NCBI RefSeq assembly: GCF_018417475.1
Contig: NZ_CP054856.1
Span: forward strand, 4,433,001-4,497,000
DNA length: 64,000 nucleotides
Source of the DNA: Novosphingobium decolorationis
GTDB taxonomy: Bacteria; Pseudomonadota; Alphaproteobacteria; Sphingomonadales; Sphingomonadaceae
Direction of reading: 5' to 3'
Position numbers and translations under genes: made by a program. This document shows, one piece after another, positions 1 through 8,979 of the stretch (the stretch's first letter is position 1; every line of letters begins with the position of its first letter). The notes beneath the pieces were generated by a model, which ran no database searches, had not been told where the DNA came from, and saw nothing but the letters and a program-made list of their open reading frames with translations.

Positions 1-2
1 CC

Positions 3-896
3 TATGCCGAAGGCAGCGAAGTGGGCGGCGTCTCGGCCATCGCGGTCAAGCGCCTGGGCGGCATCAAGGGTGACCAGCTGACCAACGCGCAGCAGTCCTT
101 CGAGCAGCAGACCAACCGTCCGGTCGTCTCGATCACGTTCAACCAGCAGGGCGGGGCGAAGTTCGCCGAACTGACCCAGCAGAACGTGGGCAAGCGCTTC
201 GCCATCATCCTGGACGGCAAGGTCCTGTCGGCCCCCAGCATCAATGAGCCGATCCTGGGCGGCAGCGCGCAGATTGCGGGCAGCTTCAGCGTCGAATCGG
301 CGACTCAGCTCGCCATCGCCCTGCGCTCGGGCGCGCTTCCGGTCGACCTCACCGTGGTCGAGGAGCGCACCGTGGGTCCCGACCTTGGTGCCGACTCGAT
401 CAAGAAGGGCCTCATCGCCATGGGCGTGGGCTCGCTGCTCGTGATCGCGCTGATGGTCGGTTCCTATGGCCGTTTCGGCATCTACGCGACCTTCGCGCTC
501 ATCATCAACGTACTGATGATCCTGGGCATCATGGCGCAGATCGGTACCACGCTGACCTTGCCGGGTATTGCCGGTTTCGTGCTCACCATCGGCGCCGCGG
601 TCGATGCCAACGTTCTGATCTACGAGCGTATCCGCGAGGAGCGCAAGCGTGGGCGGCGTGTCTTCACCTCGGTGGAGAACGGCTACAAGGAAGCCAGCCG
701 CGCGATCTATGACGCGAACATCACCAACTTCATCGCCGGTGTTCTGCTCTTTGCGTTCGGCTCGGGTCCGGTGCGCGGCTTCGCGGTCGTTCTCATCATC
801 GGCCTGTTCACCAGCGTCTTCACCGGCGTTGCCATGACGCGCATGTGGGTGGCCGGTTGGCTGCGCGCGAAGCGTCCCGCAGACCTGACCATCTGA
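3..896 (+). CDS. secD: Protein translocase subunit SecD, C-terminal part (5' end outside window)
   Basis: SecD is an inner-membrane partner of SecYEG that uses the proton gradient to pull secretory proteins through late in translocation. The window begins inside the gene; the reading frame is open from base 3. The visible part has the end of the periplasmic P1 region (GGVSAIAVKRLGG, then a stretch on positive feedback of substrate release: GKRFAIILDGKVLSAP) followed by the five clustered transmembrane helices of the C-terminal half, with the conserved GAAVDANVLIYERIREE motif of the SecD/RND family. secF follows after 11 bases, the usual arrangement. Identity is sure; the true start is not visible. 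Confidence 0.95.
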   Translation, partial: YAEGSEVGGVSAIAVKRLGGIKGDQLTNAQQSFEQQTNRPVVSITFNQQGGAKFAELTQQNVGKRFAIILDGKVLSAPSINEPILGGSAQIAGSFSVESATQLAIALRSGALPVDLTVVEERTVGPDLGADSIKKGLIAMGVGSLLVIALMVGSYGRFGIYATFALIINVLMILGIMAQIGTTLTLPGIAGFVLTIGAAVDANVLIYERIREERKRGRRVFTSVENGYKEASRAIYDANITNFIAGVLLFAFGSGPVRGFAVVLIIGLFTSVFTGVAMTRMWVAGWLRAKRPADLTI

Positions 897-907
897 AGGC
901 TGATCTC

Positions 908-1894
908 ATGCGCCTCATCAAACTTGTCCCCGACAACACGAACATTCACTTCCTGCGCTGGCGGGTGCCGTTCTACATCATCTCCTGCCTGCTGATTGCG
1001 GCGAGCTGGGGGTTGGTCTTTACCAAGGGCCTGAACTACGGCGTCGACTTTGCGGGCGGTCAGGAAATCCAGGCCACCTTCACCAAGCAGGAGGAGGCCC
1101 CGATCGCGAGCCTTCGCGAGCTGATCGGCGGGCTTGGCTATGGCGAGCCCGTGATCCAGCGCTTCGGCGAAGCGAACGAAGTCTCGATCCGCTCCAAGCT
1201 GCCCGAGGAAGCCGAAGGCAATCCGGGCGCGGCGGCGCAGATCTCCAAGCAGATCACCAGCGCCATTTCGACGGCCTATCCCGATGTGCGCATCGATGGT
1301 GTGAGCACCGTTTCGGGCAAGGTCTCGGGCGAGTTCCGCGAAATGGCGATCTGGGCGCTGGGCGCGGCAATGCTGGCGATCTCGCTCTATATCTGGGTGC
1401 GTTTCGAGTGGCAGTTCGGCGTGGGGGGGCTCTTTGCGCTGTTCCACGACGTCTCGCTGACGCTGGGCATGTTCGCGCTGTTCCAGATGGAGTTTTCGCT
1501 CCAGATCATCGCGGCGATCCTGGCGATCATCGGCTATTCGCTGAACGATACCATCGTCGTTTATGACCGCATCCGCGAGGACCTGAAGAAGTACCGCAAG
1601 ATGCCGCTGCCCGAACTGCTCGACATGTCGGTCAACGAGACGCTGGCGCGTACGGTGATGACCTCGGCCACGCTGTTGGTTGCTCTGATCCCGCTCCTGA
1701 TCTTTGGTCCGGAGAGCCTGTTCGGTCTCGTTGCGGCGATCACGGTGGGTATCTTCGTGGGCACCTACAGCTCGATCTACATGGCCGCGCCGATCCTGAT
1801 CTGGCTGGGTGTCTCGGGCGAAAGCTTCATTCCCAACGAATCGGACATCGACCGCCAGGAGCGCCTCGCGCGCGAGCGTGCGGCCAAGCCGTAA
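908..1894 (+). CDS. secF: Protein translocase subunit SecF
   Basis: SecF pairs with SecD in the SecDF complex of the inner membrane. The protein has an N-terminal transmembrane helix, a periplasmic domain starting at the GLNYGVDFAGG motif, and the C-terminal helix bundle with GYSLNDTIVVYDRIRE and NETLARTVMTS, both standard for SecF. The ATG at 908 gives 328 residues, the expected length; the open frame reaches back to 845 but would overlap secD by about 50 bases and add no conserved sequence. A strong terminator lies 29 bases after the stop, so secD-secF end a transcription unit. Confidence 0.95.
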   Translation: MRLIKLVPDNTNIHFLRWRVPFYIISCLLIAASWGLVFTKGLNYGVDFAGGQEIQATFTKQEEAPIASLRELIGGLGYGEPVIQRFGEANEVSIRSKLPEEAEGNPGAAAQISKQITSAISTAYPDVRIDGVSTVSGKVSGEFREMAIWALGAAMLAISLYIWVRFEWQFGVGGLFALFHDVSLTLGMFALFQMEFSLQIIAAILAIIGYSLNDTIVVYDRIREDLKKYRKMPLPELLDMSVNETLARTVMTSATLLVALIPLLIFGPESLFGLVAAITVGIFVGTYSSIYMAAPILIWLGVSGESFIPNESDIDRQERLARERAAKP

Positions 1895-1922
1895 AGGCTG
1901 CGGTCACGACAGATACGAAGAA

Positions 1923-1948
1923 GGGGCGTCTTCGGGCGCCCCTTTTTT
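1923..1948 (+). terminator. Rho-independent terminator of secDF
   Basis: An 8-bp GC-rich stem (1923-1930 with 1935-1942) closed by a TTCG tetraloop is followed by six T residues (1943-1948). The group II intron starts at the very next base. Confidence 0.93.
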
Positions 1949-2362
1949 GTGTGCCGGGCACGGCGTTGATGCAGGAGGTGTAAGTCCTTTGCAGGCCTGC
2001 TGGTGGGAACTGCTAGCTGAAGGCAACTGCGTCGCCGCGAGGCGGGGTGGGGAGGAAGCCGGAGGCAAAGCTCGGAGCTGACGAACAGGAATCGGATAGA
2101 AGGCCGGTGCGGCGGGATAACCCAGCAATGGATGGGGATGTCCGATAGCCAGACAGACGCGCGCATTGGTAAATCCGGCAGCGACCGAGTGAAGGATCAA
2201 CGTCTTACCCCGGGAGATCTCCTGGCCTCTCCGGACGATCCGGAGAACAGCGGCAGTGATGTTGCTGGATGGGCCCGGAGAAGTCAGCAGCGGTCATAGT
2301 AGCGGGCGCAAGCCGGCGAAGGACCAAATTCGGTACCCAAGGAGCAAGACTGGGCACATTCG

Positions 2363-3824
2363 ATGGGTGTGGAGCGGCAGCAAGGTAGCGGGAAGCAGCA
2401 GGACTTCTTCGATGAAGCCCTGAAGGCATCGCTTGGCCACGACGTCACCGGCAAAGGCGGAACTGGCGCTGGGACGATCGAGGAGCGGCAATCACCCACG
2501 GCATGGGCCGAGCCCCTCGCCTTGACGCGTTACGTGATGGAGGAGGTGGCCAGCTCGGCCAACCTGAACCAAGCCTACAAGCGGGTGAAAGCGAACAAGG
2601 GGGCGCCGGGCGTGGACGGGATGACCGTCCCCGACCTGCGTGACTGGATTGCAGGAAACCGTGAGAGGCTGATCGCCTCGTTACTCGACGGTACTTACCG
2701 TCCAAGCCTGGTGCGCGGAGTTGAAATTCCCAAACCCGGCGGGAAAGGAGTGCGCCAGCTGGGCATTCCGACGGCTGTCGACCGGCTGGTACAACAGGCG
2801 ATACTGCAAGTCCTGGATCCCGTCCTTGATCCGACATTCTCGGCATCGAGTTTTGGGTTCCGCCCCGGACGCGGCGCACACGATGCGCTGCGTCAGGCCC
2901 GAGACTATGTGCGGGACGGCTATGCGATCGTCGTAGACCTCGACCTGGAGAAATTCTTTGATCGGGTGAACCACGACATCGTCATGGCCCGTCTGGCCCG
3001 GCACATCGCCGACCCACGCCTGCTCGTCATCATCCGCCGGTTTCTACAGGCCGGGATGCTGTCGGGTGGTGTGCACGTCGAACGGCAGGAGGGGACCCCG
3101 CAAGGCGGCCCTCTCGCCGCTGATCGCTAACCTCATTCTGGATGACCTCGACAAGGAGCTCGAACGCCGGGGCCACCGGTTCTGCCGCTACGCCGACGAC
3201 TGTAACATCTATGTACGGTCACAGGCAGCGGGGGAGCGCGTCATGGCTTCGGTTACCGCCTTGCTGGAAGGCAAGCTCCGACTCCGCGTCAATCAGGCCA
3301 AGAGCGCGGTTGCACACGTCCGGGAACGTACCTTCCTCGGCCACCGTCTGACAGCGGGAGGCTTTTTGAGCATAGCGAACAAAAGTCTCACGCGGCTGAA
3401 GGAGCGGCTCAGGGCGATTACGCGCCGCAACCGAGGCATCAGCCTCGCGGCGATGATCGCACAGACCAATGCCTTCACTACAGGGTGGGTCACCTACTAC
3501 CGACACGCCCGGGCTCAGACGGTTTTGCGCGAGATCGACAGCTGGCTCCGGCGCAAGCTTCGCTGCGTCCGGCTCAAACAGTGCAAGCGCACCATGACGA
3601 TCGCCACTTTCTTAAGGGAAAACGGCGTCCCAGAATGGCAGGCTTGGATCTTCGCGCTCTCGGGAAAGGGCTGGTGGCGCCTGTCGGGCAGCCCTCAGGC
3701 CGCCCACGGCATGCCCAACGCATGGTTCGATCAGGCAGGTCTCTCAAGCCTCGCTCTCCAACATGCCGCCTTAAACCGTACCGGAAACCGCCGTGATACG
3801 CAGTACGTACGTCCGGTGGTGTGA
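2363..3824 (+). pseudogene. Group II intron reverse transcriptase/maturase, frameshifted
   Basis: The intron-encoded protein would reverse-transcribe the intron and assist splicing. The N-terminal part (2363-3130) has RT0-RT4 blocks: KGAPGVDGM, RGVEIPKPGGKGVRQLGIPT, FGFRPGRGAHDAL, VVDLDLEKFFDRVNHD and EGTPQGGPL. The reading frame then breaks, and the rest continues in the next frame up to 3824 with the catalytic CRYADDCNIYV (YADD box) and the maturase X domain. Family members read GGPLSPLIAN; restoring one CT dinucleotide in the short CT repeat at 3111-3116 joins the two parts exactly, so a 2-base loss is the simplest explanation. The 3' end overlaps domain V, as in many members. No D/En endonuclease domain is seen, in keeping with class C. 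A sequencing error cannot be excluded. Confidence 0.88.
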
Positions 3825-3858
3825 GAGGGGGGCGCCGTGAGGCGCCCCCCTACTCGAT
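3787..3858 (+). other. Group II intron domains V and VI
   Basis: Domain V (3787-3820) folds as a 9-bp lower stem (3787-3796 with 3812-3820), a two-base CG bulge (3810-3811) and a 4-bp upper stem with a five-base CAGTA loop. T3794 is an extra unpaired base in the lower stem, and the loop is not a GNRA tetraloop. Domain VI (3823-3855) has an 11-bp stem (3826-3836 with 3841-3851) and a GTGA loop; A3852 is unpaired and is the likely branch-point adenosine. The intron ends at 3858. Confidence 0.82.
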
Positions 3859-4004
3859 TATGTATCTGGATGCGAGGTGTGTTCCGGGGGGAGGAAGTTG
3901 GCATCCGTCGGTTTCATGGCCGCGATTTGGTGTTGTCCCCCAGTTTGTTTTGACAGTGCCAGTTGAACCGACCATCGTGCGGGCCTCGAGTTGGGGGTAT
4001 TTGC

Positions 4005-4604
4005 ATGTATCTTGGCATGAGGTTCTTCAAGTCTACTGTGATTGGAGGAGCATTCTTCCTCGTTCCACTCGTGGTGATCGCCGTGATTATCGGAAAGGCT
4101 CTGGGCTTCATGCGCAAGCTCGCGATGCTCTTTTCCGGTTTTTTCGAGATCGATTCGGTCAACGACGTCCTGTTCCTCGATATTCTCTCCGTCATCGTGC
4201 TGGTTCTGGTGTGCTACCTTGCTGGGCTGGTCGCCAGGACGCGCGCCGCGGTCCGCCTGGTGCAGTGGCTGGAGGAAGGGCTCCTCAACAAGATCCCGCT
4301 CTACCTGTTCTTCAAATCGCTTGCTGGCGGCGGGCCTTCTCACGAGGCTGATCCCACCCTGATCCCGGTCTGGGTCCGGCTCGACGATTTCTTGCAGTTG
4401 GCCTTCGAGACCAAAAGGCAGGAAGATGGACAGGTCGTGGTCTTCTTTCCCGGAGCGCCCAATCCCTGGTCAGGAGCCCTTGGTCTGGCGGACCCGGAAA
4501 GGGTCACGCCCGCCGAGATGACGATGATGCAGGCCATTGCCTACCAGAGCCGGCTCGGCTCGCTCGAAGCCCGGGTGAAGAAGGCGGCCCCGGACACGCC
4601 GTGA
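4005..4604 (+). CDS. DUF502 family inner-membrane protein
   Basis: This is a member of the DUF502 membrane protein family, whose biochemical role is not established. Two transmembrane helices are visible, near residues 10-30 (VIGGAFFLVPLVVIAVIIG) and 55-72 (FLDILSVIVLVLVCYLAGLV), followed by a cytoplasmic or periplasmic C-terminal domain with the family pattern LLNKIPLYLFFKSLAGG and VVVFFPGAPNPWSG. The ATG at 4005 is chosen; a second ATG at 4017 and an upstream TTG at 3963 are also in frame. The gene lies 146 bases after the intron and ends next to a hexanucleotide repeat. Confidence 0.8.
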   Translation: MYLGMRFFKSTVIGGAFFLVPLVVIAVIIGKALGFMRKLAMLFSGFFEIDSVNDVLFLDILSVIVLVLVCYLAGLVARTRAAVRLVQWLEEGLLNKIPLYLFFKSLAGGGPSHEADPTLIPVWVRLDDFLQLAFETKRQEDGQVVVFFPGAPNPWSGALGLADPERVTPAEMTMMQAIAYQSRLGSLEARVKKAAPDTP

Positions 4605-4630
4605 CAGTCCTGAGGGCGGGGGCCGGATCG

Positions 4631-4660
4631 GGGCCTGGGCCTGGGCCTGGGCCTGGGCCT
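4631..4660. repeat. Five tandem copies of GGGCCT
   Basis: The hexamer GGGCCT is repeated five times without error between the convergent ends of the DUF502 gene and the glycosyltransferase. The last copy overlaps two bases of the glycosyltransferase stop codon, so the array is outside both coding regions. Confidence 0.95.
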
Positions 4661-5867
4661 AGCGTCCTGTGTGCACCGGCCGTCCTTCCAGGACATCGCT
4701 CCAGAACTGGACGAGGTTCTCGGCGTTCTTGCCCCAACTGAAGCGATGGACGTTCGCGGCGACTTCGTCCTGCGACGGCGGATCGGCGAGGATGTCGCGG
4801 ATGGCCTCGGCGATTGCATCGGGGGTACGCTCGGCAATGCGGCCTGCGCTGGGGTCCTTCATGACTTCGCGCGCGCCGCCAATGTCGGGAATGACAATGG
4901 GTGTGCCCGAGGCCAGCGCCTCGATCCAGACGTTGGCCAGCCCCTCGCTTGCCGAGGGCAGCACCATCACATCGGCCGCGCAAAGGAGCTGGGGAAGCAC
5001 GTCGTGGCTGACCATGCCGAGGAAGTGGACGCGATCAGCGACGCCCAGGATCTTCGCCTCGGCCTTCAGGCGTGCCTCGTCCTCGCCCGTGCCGGCAAAT
5101 GCGAGGCGTGCTTCGGGGAAGTGAATGAGTGCTTCCAGGACAAGCCGCTGGCCCTTGCGGGCGATGAGCGCCCCCGGGGTTACGATCAGAGGGCCGATGT
5201 TCCAGATCTCAAGGCCGGGCATGGCCGAGACCAGGGTCCGCGCGGCGCTGCGTTCGATGGGGTGGAAGCGCTCGCGGTCGAGCCCTGTGTAGTGCACCCC
5301 GATCCGCTCCTCGGGCATGCCAAGCGCAATCATGTCCTCGCGCAGCGCCTGGCTGACGGCAAGGAGCCCGGCGGCCTGCTCGGCCGCCTGCTGCATCTGC
5401 GCGCGCGGCGAATCGCGCCGTCCCCAGTAGTGGATGTCCGCGCCGCGTGACTTGATCGTGAGCGGGATTCCCAGTTCGCGCGCGACAAGGGCCGCAGCCG
5501 GGCCGTCGGGGAAGAAGAACTGGGCATCGACGAGGTCGAAGGGGACTTCTGCGTGCAGGCGGCGGACGAGGGGGAGGATGGCCTTGGCGATTCGGCCGGG
5601 ATTGCTGTCTCCGCCCAGCTTGGGGATGGTGGTGAAGCGTGGGTAGTAGGTCGGGATGCCCGCATCGTCGCTCTCTTCGGGGAGGTCCTTCAGGGCGCTG
5701 TAGGGTGCGCGCGTGGATAGAGGCCAGGGTGGGATGCCCAGGGGGCTGACCATGACGAGGTCGACATCGCCGCGCGCGGCGACCGCGCGCATCTGGTTGG
5801 CCACAAAGATACCGAAGCCGGGCTTCACTGCATTGGGGAACAGCGTGGCTATCGAGAGAACGCGCAT
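4659..5867 (-). CDS. GT4-family glycosyltransferase
   Basis: A GT-B fold glycosyltransferase that transfers a sugar from a nucleotide donor, probably for envelope or exopolysaccharide. The N-terminal acceptor domain starts MRVLSIATLFPNAVKPGFGIFV; the C-terminal donor domain has GALIARKGQRLVLEAL, HFLGMVSHDVLPQLLCAADVMVLPS and the E-x7-E signature in EGLANVWIEALASGTPIV. Its 402 residues match the family. It stands next to an XRE regulator gene rather than in a polysaccharide cluster, so the substrate cannot be inferred. The start at 5867 is the only conserved one. Confidence 0.88.
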   Translation of the reverse strand: MRVLSIATLFPNAVKPGFGIFVANQMRAVAARGDVDLVMVSPLGIPPWPLSTRAPYSALKDLPEESDDAGIPTYYPRFTTIPKLGGDSNPGRIAKAILPLVRRLHAEVPFDLVDAQFFFPDGPAAALVARELGIPLTIKSRGADIHYWGRRDSPRAQMQQAAEQAAGLLAVSQALREDMIALGMPEERIGVHYTGLDRERFHPIERSAARTLVSAMPGLEIWNIGPLIVTPGALIARKGQRLVLEALIHFPEARLAFAGTGEDEARLKAEAKILGVADRVHFLGMVSHDVLPQLLCAADVMVLPSASEGLANVWIEALASGTPIVIPDIGGAREVMKDPSAGRIAERTPDAIAEAIRDILADPPSQDEVAANVHRFSWGKNAENLVQFWSDVLEGRPVHTGR

Positions 5868-5897
5868 GTCAGTGCCTCGTTTGCGGTGCGCGCTCGC

Positions 5898-6533
5898 TCA
5901 GAGGGCGCGCACGAGTGTTTCGGCCAACGCGATCCATTCCGGATCCTCGATGCGGAGAGGCGGGCGCCGGACAAGGGAAGGAAGCAGTGTGACGAGGCTT
6001 CGTTCCTCATCCGTTGAAATACTTACGATTCGTCCGAAGGAAACGCGTCCCCCCGGCAAGGGGACCAGGGCCTCACGATTGATGAGATGCGACGTGGCGG
6101 CCGCCAGCGCGCCCGCATCGAGGTGGCGCATCCACACCTGGTCGCCCGCGCGGTAGTCACTGGCGGCGACTTCGATGCCCAGAACCACCCAGCGGGCAAG
6201 CGGGTCGATCTCGCTGTGGGGAAGGACGTCATGGGGGGCGCTCAGTGGGCGCAGGCCGGTTGGGCCATGGCTTGCGATCATGCGGGCGGGGCTTGCCGCT
6301 TCGGCGCGCAGGAGGCTTCCCGCCTCAACTCCGAGGGCTGCGGCGATGCGGTTCATCCAGTCGAGCGAAAGCGTGCGCGCGCCGGTTTCGAGCCGTCCGA
6401 TGGTCTGGGCAGTGGTGGGCGGCGAACAGGCCGCAGCGACATCCGCCAGGGTCATGCCCTTCTGCTGGCGGATGGCGCGGATTCGATCAAGCATGGAAAG
6501 CGGGGCCTGCGGATAACCGGATTGGCTTGCCAC
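5898..6533 (-). CDS. XRE-family transcriptional regulator with LexA/S24-like C-terminal region
   Basis: The N-terminal region (residues about 14-70) is a Cro/C1-type helix-turn-helix: MLDRIRAIRQQKGMTLADVAAACS, then TIGRLETGARTLSLDWMNRIAAALGV. The C-terminal part (SDYRAGDQVWMRHLD, NREALVPLPGGRVSFGRIVSIS) looks like the beta-rich fold of S24/LexA proteins, but I see no serine in the position of the cleavage nucleophile, so self-cleavage is unlikely. An inner ATG (position 6494, MLDRIRAIR) is an alternative start. The targets are unknown. The gene is minus-strand like its neighbours but is separated from them by about 30 bases on each side. Confidence 0.75.
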   Translation of the reverse strand: MASQSGYPQAPLSMLDRIRAIRQQKGMTLADVAAACSPPTTAQTIGRLETGARTLSLDWMNRIAAALGVEAGSLLRAEAASPARMIASHGPTGLRPLSAPHDVLPHSEIDPLARWVVLGIEVAASDYRAGDQVWMRHLDAGALAAATSHLINREALVPLPGGRVSFGRIVSISTDEERSLVTLLPSLVRRPPLRIEDPEWIALAETLVRAL

Positions 6534-6566
6534 CTTCCTCGTAAATTACCGATTTGGCAAGTTCTG

Positions 6567-8363
6567 TCAGCCTTCGACCTGTTCGGCGAGTTCCAGCCAG
6601 CGCTCTTCGGCGGCTTCCTTTTCGGCCTGGGCCTTTTCGATGGCCTTGGTCAGCGCCGCGAACTTGTCCGGGTTCTTCGTATAAAGGTCCGGGTCGGCAA
6701 GCGCCGTCTCGTCGCGTTCGATTGCCGCTTCCAGTTCCTCTATCCGTCCCGGCAGCAGGTCGTAGTCGCGCTGGTCCTTGTAGGAGAGCTTGGTGCTCTT
6801 GGGCTTGGGCGGAGGAGGGGGCGCGGTCTCGGCGCTGGCGCTCTTTGCCTTGCCGGCCGAGGTCCTCTCGCGCCGCTTGGCTTCCCAGTCGGCATAGCCG
6901 CCGGCGATCACGTCGATGTGGCCGCTGCCGTCGAGCCCCAGCGTCAGGTTGACGGTGCGGTCGAGGAAGTCACGATCGTGGCTGACGATGAGCACGGTAC
7001 CCTCGTAGTCCGAGATCACTTCCTGAAGGAGATCGAGGGTCTCGAGGTCGAGGTCGTTGGTCGGCTCGTCGAGCACGAGGAGGTTCGAGGGGCGGGCGAA
7101 CTCACGCGCCATGAGGAGGCGCGATTGCTCGCCGCCCGAAAGGGTGCCGACCTTGGCGTCGATCAGCGAGGGATCGAACAGGAAGTCCTTGAGGTAGCCC
7201 TGCACGTGCTTGCGCACGCCGCGCACGTCGACCCAGTCGCTGCCCTCGGCGATCACGTCGCGCAGCTGCATCTCGGGTTTGAGGAACGAGCGCTGCTGGT
7301 CGAGGACGATGGAGGTCATCGTCTGGGCCTGCGTGACTGTGCCCTCATCGGGGGCAAGTTCGCCAGTCAGGATCTTGAGCAGGGTTGACTTGCCCGACCC
7401 GTTCGAGCCGACGATGCCGATGCGGTCGCCGCGCTGGATGCGCAGGGAAAAGTCCTTGATGACGGTGCGTTCACTCTCGCCTTCGCCAAAGCGCTTGGTG
7501 ACGTGTTCGGCGACGATGACCGACTTGGTCTTGGAGCCATCGCCCGAGACACCGAGCTTGGCGGTGCCCTGCGGGCCCATCATCGCGGCCCGCTGGGCGC
7601 GCATTTCCCACAGCTTGGCCAGGCGGCCCTGGTTGCGCTTGCGCCGTGCGGTGACGCCGCGTTCCAGCCAGTGCGCCTCGATCTTGAGTTTCGCGTCGAG
7701 CTTTTCGGCGGCGCGGGTCTCTTCCTTCTGGACTTCCTCTTCCCACGCCTCGAAGCCGCCGAAGCCGACTTCCTTGCGGCGGATCGAGCCGCGGTCGAGC
7801 CACAGCGTCGCCTTGGTCAGACGGGTGAGGAACGTGCGGTCGTGGCTGATGACGACGAAAGCGCCCTTATAGCGCTGGAGCCAGCCTTCGAGCCATTCGA
7901 TGGCGGCGAGGTCCAGGTGGTTGGTCGGCTCGTCGAGCAGCAGGAGGTCGGGCTCGGAGGCGAGCGCGCGGCATAGCGCTGCGCGGCGGCGCTCACCGCC
8001 CGATGCGCTCTTCGCCTCGCGGGAGAGGTCGATGCCGAGCTGGTCGGCAATCGCTTCCACCTCGTGGGGCTGCGGGCCGTCCTCGCCGTGGATGGCGAAG
8101 TCGAGCAGCGTGGCATAGCCGGTGAAGAAGGGGTCCTGCTCCAGCGTGACGACGCGCGTGCCGGGCTGGATCGAGCGCTTGCCCGCGTCCGCCTCGACGA
8201 TCCCTGCGATCAGCTTGAGCAGCGTCGTCTTGCCTGCGCCGTTGCGGCCGATCAGGGCGAGGCGGTCGCGCTGGGCGATGTTGATGTCGAGATCCTGGAA
8301 GAGCCAGCCGGTGCCCTGGATCAGGCCGAGGCCTTCCCAGCTGAGAATAGGTGCAGTTGCCAT
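6567..8363 (-). CDS. ABC-F family ATPase (Uup-like)
   Basis: A soluble twin-ATPase of the ABC-F class; such proteins act on ribosomes or nucleic acids, not in transport. There are two nucleotide-binding domains, with Walker A motifs GRNGAGKTT and GSNGSGKST, signatures SASGGERRRAAL and TLSGGEQSRLLM, and Walker B segments LLLLDEPTNHLD and LLVLDEPTNDLD. No membrane segment is present. The C-terminal tail after about residue 510 is charged and predicted coiled coil (RIEELEAAIERDETAL, KAQAEKEAAEERWLELAEQ), as in Uup. The length of 598 residues is normal. Which ABC-F subgroup it belongs to cannot be fixed by eye. Confidence 0.9.
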   Translation of the reverse strand: MATAPILSWEGLGLIQGTGWLFQDLDINIAQRDRLALIGRNGAGKTTLLKLIAGIVEADAGKRSIQPGTRVVTLEQDPFFTGYATLLDFAIHGEDGPQPHEVEAIADQLGIDLSREAKSASGGERRRAALCRALASEPDLLLLDEPTNHLDLAAIEWLEGWLQRYKGAFVVISHDRTFLTRLTKATLWLDRGSIRRKEVGFGGFEAWEEEVQKEETRAAEKLDAKLKIEAHWLERGVTARRKRNQGRLAKLWEMRAQRAAMMGPQGTAKLGVSGDGSKTKSVIVAEHVTKRFGEGESERTVIKDFSLRIQRGDRIGIVGSNGSGKSTLLKILTGELAPDEGTVTQAQTMTSIVLDQQRSFLKPEMQLRDVIAEGSDWVDVRGVRKHVQGYLKDFLFDPSLIDAKVGTLSGGEQSRLLMAREFARPSNLLVLDEPTNDLDLETLDLLQEVISDYEGTVLIVSHDRDFLDRTVNLTLGLDGSGHIDVIAGGYADWEAKRRERTSAGKAKSASAETAPPPPPKPKSTKLSYKDQRDYDLLPGRIEELEAAIERDETALADPDLYTKNPDKFAALTKAIEKAQAEKEAAEERWLELAEQVEG

Positions 8364-8532
8364 AATGCCAGCGCCCTACAGGGGCAGGGCAGGGGCTGGC
8401 AAGCGTCCTTGGCGGCGGAGGCCCGGTCACCGCAGTAAGACCTGTCGCGAATGGACAACACTTGCCCCGTTGCATGGCGCATCGGGCATTCAGGGCTTGT
8501 TCAATCCCTCTGCCTTAGGCAACCAGACCATA

Positions 8533-8856
8533 ATGAAATATCGTAGCTTTTCTTCCACAGCGGTCGCCGCGATGGTTCTGGCTCTCTCGGTCGGCGGCGC
8601 GGCTGCGCTTCCGGCTCGGGCCGAGGCCCAGAACGGTGAGCAGGGCCAGGTGCGCAAGGAGCGCCGGGCGGGCAACATCCTGTCCAGTCGGCAGATCGAG
8701 AAGATTGTCCTGCCGCGCATGAGCGGGATGCAGTACATCGGGCCGGAGTATGATCCTGCCGCCATGGCCTACCGCCTGAAATTCATCGAGAACGGCAAGG
8801 TCTACTATGTCGATGTGGACGCGCGTACAGGGCGGATCATCGGCCAGTCGAACTGA
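8533..8856 (+). CDS. PepSY-domain periplasmic protein
   Basis: A 107-residue secreted protein: signal peptide (residues 1-31, ending ALPARAEA), then a single PepSY-like domain with the closing pattern YRLKFIENGKVYYVDVDARTGRIIG. PepSY domains are often peptidase inhibitors or sensors in the periplasm. The ATG at 8533 starts the signal peptide; the frame is open further upstream but without coding character. It lies 123 bases before a two-component system, a common arrangement in which the small protein feeds or modulates the kinase; that role is inference. Confidence 0.82.
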   Translation: MKYRSFSSTAVAAMVLALSVGGAAALPARAEAQNGEQGQVRKERRAGNILSSRQIEKIVLPRMSGMQYIGPEYDPAAMAYRLKFIENGKVYYVDVDARTGRIIGQSN

Positions 8857-8979
8857 GCCTGGCAGCGTCGCGATCGCGGCCCTTTGGGCGCGCGTCGCGG
8901 GAACCTCCCGCGTTCCCGTCGCTTGACGCTGCACAGCTTTGCACCCATCTCGCATGGGACCCTAGAGGGAGGACCAGAA

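Larger units (their letters stand above)
1949..3858 (+). mobile_element. Group II intron, bacterial class C, about 1.91 kb
   Basis: The element starts GTGTG (group II consensus GUGYG) and ends at CGAT (consensus AY). The 5' half carries typical group II domain I sequence (for example GGAGGAAGCC and GACGAACAGGAATCGGATAGAAGGC-like segments). An intron-encoded reverse transcriptase lies inside, and domains V and VI close the 3' end. The insertion point is directly after the T-run of the secF terminator, which is the known habit of class C introns; the RT is also of class C type by resemblance to thermophilic IIC enzymes. Both boundaries are read from sequence; the 5' boundary could alternatively be 1951. 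The RT is frameshifted, so the copy is probably not mobile by itself. Confidence 0.9.
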
